Source: Rhizobium sp. BT03 (lineage in GTDB: Bacteria > Pseudomonadota > Alphaproteobacteria > Rhizobiales > Rhizobiaceae). From it: a stretch of 64,000 bases of DNA. Positions 1-7,736 of the stretch are shown here, in pieces. The position numbers and the translations under genes are program-made. The stretch's first letter is position 1, and the number at the start of each line of letters is the position of its first letter. The stretch is taken from contig NZ_CP125640.1 of NCBI RefSeq assembly GCF_030053155.1, forward strand, positions 3,051,501 to 3,115,500, given 5' to 3'. Under the pieces are notes generated by a model. The model was not told the origin of the DNA. It saw only the letters and a program-made list of their open reading frames with translations, and did no database searches.

Positions 1-1
1 G

Positions 2-892
2 CCGCAGTATTCGATCGCGCCCGAGGGCGTCATCATCTCGGAAGCGTTCGCCAAGTACTTCCGCACACTGGCCGACCAAGGCATCGAGCTGACGGACGGG
101 CAAAAGGCCTGGTACGTCAAAAAGGCTGAAACGCAGCTGGGCGACATGAAACGGGAATATCCGTCGTCGCCGGCGGAAGCGTTCGAAGCCAGCGTAGAGG
201 GCGCATACTATTCGGATCAGATGGCGGTGGCCGATGCCGAGGATCGGATAGGCATCTATCCGCATGTGGCCGGCTACCCGGTGCACACGATATCCGACAT
301 TGGCATGGACGACACGAACAGCGTCTGGCTCTTCCAGGTGCTCCCGAGCCGGGTTCGGATGATTGGCTACTTCGAACACACTGGCACCGGCATGGACGGC
401 ATGCTCGACGAGCTGGAGCGGCGCGGCGGCGAGCACGGATATGTCTATGGCGTGCATAACATGCCGCATGACATCCGCGTCAGGGAGTGGACCCGCGGCG
501 GTCTAACGCGCATCGAGGTGATGCTGGCGGAGGTCAAGGCGAGAAACCTGGGAACGGTGCGCAAGATCGAACGCGCCTATGTTCACGACCGCATCAACGG
601 TACGCGGCGCATCCTGGCAAAGATCGAGTTCGACCAGGCGGGATGCACTCAAGGCATCAAGTGCCTCAGGAACTACCGGAAAGAATGGGATGAGGATCTG
701 AGCGTTTTCCGCGATGTGCCGCTGCACAACTGGGCATCCCACGGCGCCGACGCTTTTGGAGGCCTGGCGATCATCTTCACCGGATTGGCGGCCGAACCGC
801 TCAAGCCTGAACCAAAGCCGCTGCGGACATTCCAGACCATGACGTTCAACGATTTCGTCAACTCGACACCGACCCAAAGCGAGCACGTTTGA
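2..892 (+). CDS. Terminase large subunit, C-terminal part (5' end outside window)
   Basis: The reading frame is open from base 2, so only the last 296 residues are visible; the ATG at 146 is internal. This part should hold the RNase H-like nuclease that cuts concatemeric phage DNA during packaging. An acidic block (DIGMDDTNSVW, from about residue 99 of the visible part) fits nuclease motif I, and a late SHGADAFGG motif fits the last acidic motif of terminase nucleases. The ATPase domain would lie upstream. The TGA stop overlaps the portal ATG (TGATG), so the two genes are translationally coupled in a head-packaging operon. Confidence 0.88.
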   Translation, partial: PQYSIAPEGVIISEAFAKYFRTLADQGIELTDGQKAWYVKKAETQLGDMKREYPSSPAEAFEASVEGAYYSDQMAVADAEDRIGIYPHVAGYPVHTISDIGMDDTNSVWLFQVLPSRVRMIGYFEHTGTGMDGMLDELERRGGEHGYVYGVHNMPHDIRVREWTRGGLTRIEVMLAEVKARNLGTVRKIERAYVHDRINGTRRILAKIEFDQAGCTQGIKCLRNYRKEWDEDLSVFRDVPLHNWASHGADAFGGLAIIFTGLAAEPLKPEPKPLRTFQTMTFNDFVNSTPTQSEHV

Positions 893-2976
893 TGGACGAC
901 GAAGCCACGACATTGCCAGGCGGTGAGAATTACGACCTGGCAAAGGTTGGCGCGCACTGGCAGCAGGAGCTTGAGCGCGGACAGCGGTATTTCAAGTCAT
1001 GGGTGGATCGCTGCACCAAGATTGAGAAAATCTATCTTCAGCAGGCTGACCAGGCGAATGCGGCCAAGCGCCGGTTCCCGATGCTCTGGGCAAACATCTC
1101 GGTTCTACAGCCGGCCGTCTATGCCCGTGTCCCGCAGCCCGTCGTTGAGCGCCGCTTCAAGGATTCTCAGCCAGTGGCGCGCATGGCGTCCGAGCTGGTC
1201 GAGCGCAATCTTGCGTTCACCGCCGATGACGCGGATCTGGATTCGCTGATGAGGGCAGTGCGAGACGACTTCCTGCTCTGCGCTCGCGGCACGGTCTGGC
1301 TGCGGTATGAGGCAGATTTCGAGCCGCTCGACATCGGCGTAGAACCTTCGAATGCTCCGGCTCTGGACATGCAGGGCGATGATGGCGGCCCGACACCTGA
1401 GCAGATTACCGATGAACGGGTCTGCATGGACTATGTGCACTGGTCGGACTTCCTGCACTCGCCGGCACGCCGCTGGAAGGATGTAACGTGGGTAGCGCGT
1501 CGCGTTCCCATGACAGACGAGGAGTTCGACAAACGCTTTCCCGAGGGACGGGCAAGGCTGGCAGCGAACGGCGCCGGCTCCAATCACGGGACCAACCAGA
1601 CCGAACGCGCTCAGAACGAGGGCAAGACGTACGTCTGGGAAATCTGGTGCAAGAGCGAGAACTATACGGTCTGGATCGCCGAGGGATCGCCTGTAGCTCT
1701 GGAGGTCTCGGAACCGCCGCTGAAGTTGACGAGGTTCTTTCCGTGCCCGCGGCCGGCGTTCGGAACACTGTCGACCAGCTCGCTAATTCCTGTCCCGGAC
1801 TACGTCTATTACCAACAGCAGTGCGACGAAATCGACATGCTGACCAAGCGCGTCAACAAGCTGACCGATCAGCTGCGCCTGAAGGTGTTCTATCCATCGG
1901 GTGACGGTTCGGTATCGCCTGCGATCGAGAAGGCCATGCGGCCGGAAAACGACACCGTGATGGTGCCAATCCCGGAATGGGCCGCCTTCACTGACAAGGG
2001 CGGTTCCAACGCTATCGTGACACTGCCGATCGACGAGGTTCAAAAGGTCATCGTTGCCTGCATCGAGGTGCGCAAGCAGCTTGTCGAGGACGTCTATCAG
2101 ATCACCGGGATCTCGGACATCGTCCGCGGCGATACCCAGGCGTCGGAGACGGCGACGGCGCAGCGGATCAAAAGCCAGTGGGGTTCCATCCGCATCCGCG
2201 ACCGCCAGGCCGAACTGGCGCGGTTTGCGCGCGATATCGTCAACCTCGCGGGAGAGATCATCTGCGATCAGTTCCAGCCGGAAACGCTGATGCTTGTCAG
2301 CGGTATTCAGCTTCCGACCGCGGCCCAGAAGCAGCAGGCGCAGATGCAGATGCAACAGCAGCAGATGGCACAGCAGCAGGCAGCGATGCGCGCCCAGCAG
2401 ATGGGGCAGCCCGCGCCGCCGCCGCAGCCACCTCAGTTGCCGCCTGAAATGCAGAAGATGATGGAGCAGCCGACGATTGATGAAGTCGTGCAGTTGCTCC
2501 GCAATGACAGCGTGCGCGGCTTCAGGATCGACATCGAGACGGATTCGACGATCGAACCAGACGAGGATGCCGAGAAGCAGCGCCGTATGGAATTCGTCCA
2601 GATGGTCGGCGGCTTCATGCAGCAGGCCGGCGCCATAGCGCAGCAGACGCCAATGCTTGTGCCCGTCATGGTCGAGACGTTGCTGTTTGCCGCACGCGGC
2701 TTCAGGGCAGGGCGCCAGCTCGAAAACACACTGGAGCAGGTAGGCGCGCAGCTCTCCCAGTCGGCGACCGCTCCCAGGCCCCCGCCGGAACCCACGCCCG
2801 AGCAGATGATCAATCTGAAGACGGCGCAGGTGAAAGCCGGCGCCGAGGAAAAGAAAGCCCAGCTTAGCGTCGCCCAAGCGCAAATCGAGCATCAAACCAC
2901 GTTGGAGCAGGCGCGTAGCGACATGGCCGCCCAGGCGCTGCAGCAGTTCCAGCAACAGCCACCAGCCTACCAGTAA
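892..2976 (+). CDS. Portal protein (P22-like)
   Basis: A 694-aa protein placed directly after the terminase, where portals normally sit. The portal forms the dodecameric vertex ring through which DNA is packaged and ejected. The N-terminal half has the look of P22-type portals (an early FKSWVDRCTKIEK segment, then acidic and aromatic-rich stretches). A Gln-rich segment around residues 475-530 and a helical C-terminal tail rich in Gln and Ala follow, fitting the barrel and coiled-coil crown of this family. The start is the ATG overlapping the terminase stop; an in-frame TTG one codon upstream is less likely. The family call comes from reading and position, not from a search. Confidence 0.85.
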   Translation: MDDEATTLPGGENYDLAKVGAHWQQELERGQRYFKSWVDRCTKIEKIYLQQADQANAAKRRFPMLWANISVLQPAVYARVPQPVVERRFKDSQPVARMASELVERNLAFTADDADLDSLMRAVRDDFLLCARGTVWLRYEADFEPLDIGVEPSNAPALDMQGDDGGPTPEQITDERVCMDYVHWSDFLHSPARRWKDVTWVARRVPMTDEEFDKRFPEGRARLAANGAGSNHGTNQTERAQNEGKTYVWEIWCKSENYTVWIAEGSPVALEVSEPPLKLTRFFPCPRPAFGTLSTSSLIPVPDYVYYQQQCDEIDMLTKRVNKLTDQLRLKVFYPSGDGSVSPAIEKAMRPENDTVMVPIPEWAAFTDKGGSNAIVTLPIDEVQKVIVACIEVRKQLVEDVYQITGISDIVRGDTQASETATAQRIKSQWGSIRIRDRQAELARFARDIVNLAGEIICDQFQPETLMLVSGIQLPTAAQKQQAQMQMQQQQMAQQQAAMRAQQMGQPAPPPQPPQLPPEMQKMMEQPTIDEVVQLLRNDSVRGFRIDIETDSTIEPDEDAEKQRRMEFVQMVGGFMQQAGAIAQQTPMLVPVMVETLLFAARGFRAGRQLENTLEQVGAQLSQSATAPRPPPEPTPEQMINLKTAQVKAGAEEKKAQLSVAQAQIEHQTTLEQARSDMAAQALQQFQQQPPAYQ

Positions 2977-2994
2977 ATATTTAGGGGTCAGACC

Positions 2995-3306
2995 ATGAGA
3001 GAACGCTTTTGCAGGATCTGCGGCGGCTGGCACCAGCTCGACAAGTGGCCGCACAACTGCATGCCAGCGGAGAACCCGGCGCAGTCCGATCTGCCGGCGC
3101 CGCATTTCGTCAGCGACAGCATCGATATCCAGTCGATGCATGACGGCCGGCATTACACCTCGAAAGCCAAGCTGCGCTCGGCCTACCGGGCGGCCGGCGT
3201 GGTCGAGATCGGCAACGAAAAGCCGCAGCCGATCGAGAAACCGAAAACGGATCGCAACGAGATCCGAAACGAACTGCGGCGAGTTCACGCCGAATACAAC
3301 GCCTGA
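2995..3306 (+). CDS. Small phage protein with a Cys/His zinc-finger-like N-terminus
   Basis: A 103-aa protein between portal and scaffold. The N-terminus has C6-x2-C9, H13, H20 and C22, which could bind one zinc ion. The middle carries a DGRHYTSKAKLRSAYRAAG segment, and the C-terminus is charged (RNEIRNELRRVHAEYNA). I know similar small proteins in this position in alphaproteobacterial phages but not a proven function. It starts at ATG 18 bases after the portal stop, with a purine-rich stretch (TAGGGG) in front. It is probably co-expressed with the head genes. Confidence 0.75.
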   Translation: MRERFCRICGGWHQLDKWPHNCMPAENPAQSDLPAPHFVSDSIDIQSMHDGRHYTSKAKLRSAYRAAGVVEIGNEKPQPIEKPKTDRNEIRNELRRVHAEYNA

Positions 3307-3341
3307 ACGGGCATCAATCCCCGAAATAGGAAGCATCCGAC

Positions 3342-4418
3342 ATGGAAGATCTGATTAACGACGCCGGCAACGGCAGCGAAGACCTCGGCACGTCCACCGA
3401 AAAGCCGATCAGCATCCGCGACAGCCTCAGGGCCGCGATCGATAGCTCTGACGGAAATGTCTCGGCATCCGGCAACGTCGATCGCCAGCGCGACGAGCAC
3501 GGCCGCTTTGCCCCGAAGGAGGCAGACAAGGGAACCCCGGCCGCAGCGGCAGTGCCGAAGCCTGTAGATGTGCCAGCAGCAGCCAACGCCGCCACGGCAG
3601 CCCCACAGACGCCAGCAGTAGCGCCCGAACAGCAGCCGGCCGCAACGACGCATCGCGTTCCGCCTGGCTGGGCGCCAGAGGCAAAGGCGCAATTCGGAGC
3701 CCTTCCGCCCGAGGTGCAGGCTGCCATCTCGAAAAGAGAACTGGAGGTCGACAATGGCTTCCGGGTTCTGCAGGACTACAAGGGCCTGGAAGAATTCACG
3801 CCTATCGTCAGGCAGGCCGGCACGACACATGCCGATGTCATGCGGAAGGCGATCGACTGGGAACGCTCCCTGCAGCAGGACCCGATCAACACCGTCATTC
3901 ACGTCGCCAGGATGGCCGGCGTCAATCTTCATGCCCTTGTCGCCGGGCAGCAGGACCAGATCCTGCAGCGCCGGCCGCAACAGGCCCAGCAACAGCCAAC
4001 GCCTCAGCCCGTCAACGTGGAGGCTACGGTTGAACAGGTACTTCGGAAACGAGACACTGAAACTCAGGTCAATGCCTTCATTTCCGACGCAGCAAACGTG
4101 CACGCCGAAGCAGTTCTCGATGACATGGTCGCCCTTATCAGCGCGGGGCGCGCATCGTCACTCAAGGATGCTTACGACGCTGCCTGCTGGATGCGCCCCG
4201 ATATTCGCCAGCAGCTGATCAGCCAGGCTGCTCCATCGAACCCAGTTCAAGACCAGACGTCCCAAAAGGCAGCAGCGGCAGATCAGGCCCGACGCGCCTC
4301 GCGATCGATTTCCGGCTCTTCCGCGCCTGGACCAACCCAGGGCACCGGCGCCGGCCAACCAACCTCAATCCGCGATTCCCTCCGCAGTGCATTGCACGCC
4401 GCGAACGGTCGCGTTTGA
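3342..4418 (+). CDS. Putative scaffolding / head assembly protein
   Basis: A 358-aa protein immediately before the major capsid gene, the normal place for a scaffold. It is rich in Ala, Gln and Pro, has a long low-complexity segment (about residues 60-105) and largely helical middle and C-terminal parts, as in scaffolds. A short motif, SIRDSLR followed by A/S-A, occurs near the N-terminus (about residues 24-32) and again at the C-terminus (about 342-350). It also contains RDEHGRFAPK, common near the N-terminus of such phage proteins. No catalytic motif is seen. The scaffold role is inferred from position and composition. Confidence 0.65.
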   Translation: MEDLINDAGNGSEDLGTSTEKPISIRDSLRAAIDSSDGNVSASGNVDRQRDEHGRFAPKEADKGTPAAAAVPKPVDVPAAANAATAAPQTPAVAPEQQPAATTHRVPPGWAPEAKAQFGALPPEVQAAISKRELEVDNGFRVLQDYKGLEEFTPIVRQAGTTHADVMRKAIDWERSLQQDPINTVIHVARMAGVNLHALVAGQQDQILQRRPQQAQQQPTPQPVNVEATVEQVLRKRDTETQVNAFISDAANVHAEAVLDDMVALISAGRASSLKDAYDAACWMRPDIRQQLISQAAPSNPVQDQTSQKAAAADQARRASRSISGSSAPGPTQGTGAGQPTSIRDSLRSALHAANGRV

Positions 4419-4437
4419 TCCAAAAGGAAAGTGATCC

Positions 4438-5412
4438 ATGCCCGTTTCCCCCAACCTTTCTGAAATCGTGACCACGACGCTGCGCAACCGCAGCGGCACG
4501 GTCGCCGACGACGTGACGAAGAACAACGGTCTTCTCTCTCGTCTGAACAGCCGCGGCCGCAAGAAGCCAATCTCCGGCGGCCGCACCATCGTTCAGGAGC
4601 TGCAATATGCCGAAAATTCGACCTTTCGCAGATATTCCGGATACGACATTTTGAATGTGCAGCCGTCCGATGTGATTACCGCTGCCGAATACGACCTCAA
4701 GCAGGCCGCGGTCGCCGTCTCCATGTCCGGCCTCGAACAGCTGCAGAACTCCGGCGAGGATGCGGTCCTCGATCTGCTTGAGCAGCGCATCGAAAACGCC
4801 GAAACGACCCTGAAGAACAACATCGCGCTCGACTGCTATTCCGATGGCACGGCCGATGGCGGGCGTCAGATCGGCGGATTGCAGCTCTTGATCTCGACCT
4901 CTCCGACCTCAGGCACTGTTGGCGGCATCTCGCGCGCCACCTGGGGCTTCTGGCGTAATCAGAAGTTTTCGGCGACAGCCGATGGCGGTGCGGCCGCCAC
5001 GAGTGCCAACATCCAGAGCTACATGAACCGGCTCTATATGTCGTGCGTTCGCGGCTCCGACGCGCCGGATCTCGTAGTAGCCGATAACAACTTCTTCCGC
5101 CTCTACTGGGAATCGCTGCAGGCGATCCAGCGCATAACCTCGGCGGATAAGGGCATGGCCGGCTTCCAGTCGCTCCAGTACATGGGCGCCGACGTGATCT
5201 TCGATGGCGGCTTCGGCGGCGGTGCGCCGCTCAACCAGATGTTCTTCCTGAACACCAAGTACCTGTTCTATCGCCCGCACCGTGACCGCGACATGGCTCC
5301 GATCGGCGACGAGCGCATGAACACCAACCAGGATGCCTTCGTCCAGCTCATGGGCTTCGCCGGCAACCTCACCATGAACAACGCCTTCCTGCAGGGCGTG
5401 CTGTTCGCCTGA
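4438..5412 (+). CDS. Major capsid protein
   Basis: A 324-aa protein following the scaffold-like gene. It starts MPVSPNLSEIVTTTLRNR and contains features typical of HK97-fold coat proteins of podovirus-like phages: an N-terminal helix-rich arm, a central glycine-rich loop region (residues about 160-185) and a C-terminal stretch with PHRDRDMAPIGDERM, where capsid proteins describe surface or tail contacts. The length is normal for a coat subunit. A purine-rich AAAAGGAAAG lies just in front of the ATG. It is expected to form the icosahedral shell with the portal at one vertex. Confidence 0.85.
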   Translation: MPVSPNLSEIVTTTLRNRSGTVADDVTKNNGLLSRLNSRGRKKPISGGRTIVQELQYAENSTFRRYSGYDILNVQPSDVITAAEYDLKQAAVAVSMSGLEQLQNSGEDAVLDLLEQRIENAETTLKNNIALDCYSDGTADGGRQIGGLQLLISTSPTSGTVGGISRATWGFWRNQKFSATADGGAAATSANIQSYMNRLYMSCVRGSDAPDLVVADNNFFRLYWESLQAIQRITSADKGMAGFQSLQYMGADVIFDGGFGGGAPLNQMFFLNTKYLFYRPHRDRDMAPIGDERMNTNQDAFVQLMGFAGNLTMNNAFLQGVLFA

Positions 5413-5434
5413 TCGATCGAAAGGATCAACTCCA

Positions 5435-6220
5435 ATGACCATCGCAATTTCCCAGACCGATCGTCTTGGCGCGAACCCGTTCGTCGTCGAAGGCCCGATC
5501 GTTTCCGGCTCCGGTATTCCAGGCCCGAACTTCTCCCTCGGCACTGTTGCCGGCGGAGACCGCGAATCCGAATGGGTCTATTGCCAGCTGGTGCTGGCCT
5601 CGCAGACGACCCTTCAGCCCGGCCAGTGGTTCCAGTGGACCAGGGATTATGTCGCCTCACTGCTGACCACGGCCGCTGCCGTCGTTGGCAATCGTTGCGG
5701 CGTCTTCGCCGGGGCAAGCCAGGCGCCGACTCAGTCCGGTGGACCCGCACAAGCCATCAGCCTTGCGGCCGGCACCTATTACGTCTGGCTGCAGCGCAAT
5801 GGCCAGGCTCCGGCTCTGGTGACCACGGCAACGGCGGCGCTCGTCGTCGCGGAAACCACTGCGACGCCCGGCCTCGCCAATGCTCCGGCATCGGCCACGG
5901 CAACCACCAAGGCAATCGCGAATGTGAATTTCGCGGCAGCCAACCAGACCTTCACGGCAACCACGGTCAACGGCTCCAACCAACTGACCGCACTCGGAAA
6001 CGTCAGCCCCGCAGGTGGCCCGTTCATCGGCGCCGCCATCTCGGGTACCGGCATTCCGGGTGGCACTACAATCAGCGGGATCACCTACACCCCCTCGGGC
6101 ACGATCCAGAGCATCACCATGTCCGCCAACGCAACGGCCAATGGCACCGCCATCACGGTCACAGCGACGGGCGTGCTCGAAGCCACGCTGATGCGGCCCT
6201 TCCTGTCGAAGGTGAACTAA
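5435..6220 (+). CDS. Putative capsid decoration / head protein
   Basis: A 261-aa protein directly after the coat gene. The first part (about 1-140) is beta-rich with many Thr, Ala and Gln. The C-terminal part (about 165-255) has a GAAISGTGIPGGTTISGI segment followed by alternating Thr/Ala strands, a pattern I recognise from repeated beta modules in phage surface proteins that bind capsids or glycans. No enzyme motif is seen. Position after the major capsid gene favours a decoration or head-stabilising role. It shares the operon with the coat gene, 22 bases apart, with an AAAGGA ribosome-binding site. Confidence 0.6.
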   Translation: MTIAISQTDRLGANPFVVEGPIVSGSGIPGPNFSLGTVAGGDRESEWVYCQLVLASQTTLQPGQWFQWTRDYVASLLTTAAAVVGNRCGVFAGASQAPTQSGGPAQAISLAAGTYYVWLQRNGQAPALVTTATAALVVAETTATPGLANAPASATATTKAIANVNFAAANQTFTATTVNGSNQLTALGNVSPAGGPFIGAAISGTGIPGGTTISGITYTPSGTIQSITMSANATANGTAITVTATGVLEATLMRPFLSKVN

Positions 6221-6230
6221 GGAGGCTGAA

Positions 6231-6395
6231 ATGTCCTTGACGAATGAGCTTCAGAAGAAAATCGCTGCCGACCGCCAGGCCGGCCGCGACATCTCTCCGG
6301 TGATCGAGGAACTCATCCTGATGATCGCCGAAAAGGTCGAGCAGCCGGCCGCCAGGAAGGCCGCCCCCGCAAAGTCGACCGATACCAGCAAGTGA
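6231..6395 (+). CDS. Small phage protein (54 aa)
   Basis: A short ORF starting at ATG 6231 with a strong GGAGG ribosome-binding site seven bases upstream, 10 bases after the decoration-like gene. The product is 54 aa, begins MSLTNELQKKIAADRQAGRD, has an amphipathic helix rich in Ile, Leu and Glu in the middle, and a Lys/Ala-rich basic tail. It ends just before a strong terminator hairpin, so it is the last gene of the head operon. The function is unknown; a small head or assembly cofactor is plausible. Confidence 0.65.
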   Translation: MSLTNELQKKIAADRQAGRDISPVIEELILMIAEKVEQPAARKAAPAKSTDTSK

Positions 6396-6402
6396 TCAAC
6401 GG

Positions 6403-6430
6403 CGGGCGCTTCGGCGCCCGTTTCCTTTCC
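6403..6430 (+). terminator. Rho-independent terminator with UUCG loop
   Basis: A perfect 7-bp GC stem (6403-6409 with 6414-6420) closed by a C(UUCG)G tetraloop, one of the most stable RNA hairpins, is followed by TTTCCTTTCC. It lies 8 bases after the 54-aa gene and probably reduces transcription from head genes into tail-connector genes. Confidence 0.75.
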
Positions 6431-6455
6431 CCGCCATCAACAGCGAGACAGCACC

Positions 6456-7022
6456 ATGGCCGATAGCAACACCGGAATTTATGCCTCCTTCAGCCTCGAA
6501 CCGGTCGAACAGACCTTTCTGACGGAGAAGGAGGGCCGCCCGATCTTCGCCGACAAGGAATTCATCCGGATCTTCATCGCCGGCGACAAACACACCGAAG
6601 TCTATCGAGAGGTTACGGAGAACGACAAACAGCGCTTTTCCGATGCCTACAAGCGTTTCAAGGAAGGAGCGGCCGCCCGTGAGCAGCTGACCGGCACACC
6701 GCTGGCGCAATGGCCCTATCTCAAACCCAGCCAGATCAAGGAGCTGGAGGCGGTCAACATCTATACCGTCGAGCAGCTCGCAGCACTCTCCGATACCGTC
6801 AAGCAGAAGATCGGCATGGGGGCGAACGAGCTCGTCGCCGCCGCCCGGGCCTATCTGGCCACCGCTGAAAACTCCAGTGCTGCCTCGGCCTTTGCCGCCG
6901 AAAACGAGCGGCTGAAGGACGAGGTGACGCGGCTGCAGGAGCAGATGAAGGAGATGGCCTCCCGCTTCGAGGCAATGGAAAAAGAGCGCCAAGGTGGCCG
7001 CGGCCGCGCAGCAGCAGCCTAA
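6456..7022 (+). CDS. Conserved phage protein with C-terminal coiled coil
   Basis: A 188-aa protein between capsid and tail-connector genes. Residues 1-60 are acidic and contain a FADKEFIRIFIAGDKH segment. Residues about 75-130 have the sequence TPLAQWPYLKPSQIKELEA and a helix-rich stretch resembling helix-hairpin-helix elements. Residues about 148-180 form a heptad-like coiled coil (ENERLKDEVTRLQEQMKEM), and the tail is Arg/Ala-rich. I know similar proteins at this place in podovirus genomes but not a proven role. The ATG comes 26 bases after the UUCG terminator. Confidence 0.65.
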   Translation: MADSNTGIYASFSLEPVEQTFLTEKEGRPIFADKEFIRIFIAGDKHTEVYREVTENDKQRFSDAYKRFKEGAAAREQLTGTPLAQWPYLKPSQIKELEAVNIYTVEQLAALSDTVKQKIGMGANELVAAARAYLATAENSSAASAFAAENERLKDEVTRLQEQMKEMASRFEAMEKERQGGRGRAAAA

Positions 7023-7037
7023 GCCGGAGATCCGCGC

Positions 7038-7736
7038 ATGTCGATTTTGACGATAATCCAGAACGTGTGCGCGGAAATCGATCTCGATCCGCCGACGGCC
7101 GTCGTGTCGTCGGCTGACCCGCAGATAAGGCAGCTGCAGATCCTGTCCTATCGCGCGGGCCGCGATCTGCTGAAAGACCATGATTGGTCGGTACTGATGA
7201 CGACGCGGAATTTCACAGCGACCGGAGCAATTCCGGAGCCAACCGAGCCGCCGGCGGATTTTCAGCGCTACGTCGCCAATTCAGTGATCTGGAACACGTC
7301 GCGCCTCTGGCAGCTTAACGGCCCTGTCGAGCCTCAGACATGGGAACGGAACACCATCCTCAATTCCAACCCGGTCCCGCAGATTTACCGCATGCTGGGC
7401 GGCAAGCTGGCGTTCTTTCCGAATGATGTCGGCGAGACGCTTCGCTACGAGTACGTTTCGAAATATTGGATCGCGGTCATGGGTGGCTCGACCTATGCCG
7501 AAAATTGGGCGAATGACACCGACACGGCGCGTTTCCCGGAAGACCTTCTCGAGCTTTCGCTAATCTGGCGATGGAAGCGTGCGAAGGGGCTGGACTACGG
7601 CGAAGAGCTCGAGAACTACGAGCGGGCCAAGGAGGCAGCAGTCGGCGCCGATCGCGCCGCGCAGCCGGTCAGTCTCTCGATGCCCAACCGCGGCGAAGTC
7701 CCCGAAAACTACTGGCCTGGCACCATCACAGTATGA
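7038..7736 (+). CDS. Head-tail connector / tail accessory protein (P22 gp4-like)
   Basis: A 232-aa protein with an N-terminal helical part (MSILTIIQNVCAEIDLDPP) and a later segment where Trp and Tyr are common (RDLLKDHDWSVLMTTR and NPVPQIYRMLGGKLAF). This layout fits the gp4/gp6-type adaptor family that docks below the portal in short-tailed phages. The C-terminal LELSLIWRWKRAKGLDY helix is also typical. The TGA stop overlaps the next gene's ATG (ATGA). The assignment rests on motifs and position. Confidence 0.7.
   Translation: MSILTIIQNVCAEIDLDPPTAVVSSADPQIRQLQILSYRAGRDLLKDHDWSVLMTTRNFTATGAIPEPTEPPADFQRYVANSVIWNTSRLWQLNGPVEPQTWERNTILNSNPVPQIYRMLGGKLAFFPNDVGETLRYEYVSKYWIAVMGGSTYAENWANDTDTARFPEDLLELSLIWRWKRAKGLDYGEELENYERAKEAAVGADRAAQPVSLSMPNRGEVPENYWPGTITV

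Noticed and set aside
1783..3336. 517-aa reverse-strand ORF opposite the portal gene
   Set aside because: Arg/Leu/His-rich shadow of the portal coding frame; no motif or ribosome-binding site.
7571..7732. Upstream extension of the 607-aa phage structural gene
   Set aside because: It would lie wholly inside the previous gene; the ATGA overlap at 7733 is the natural start.
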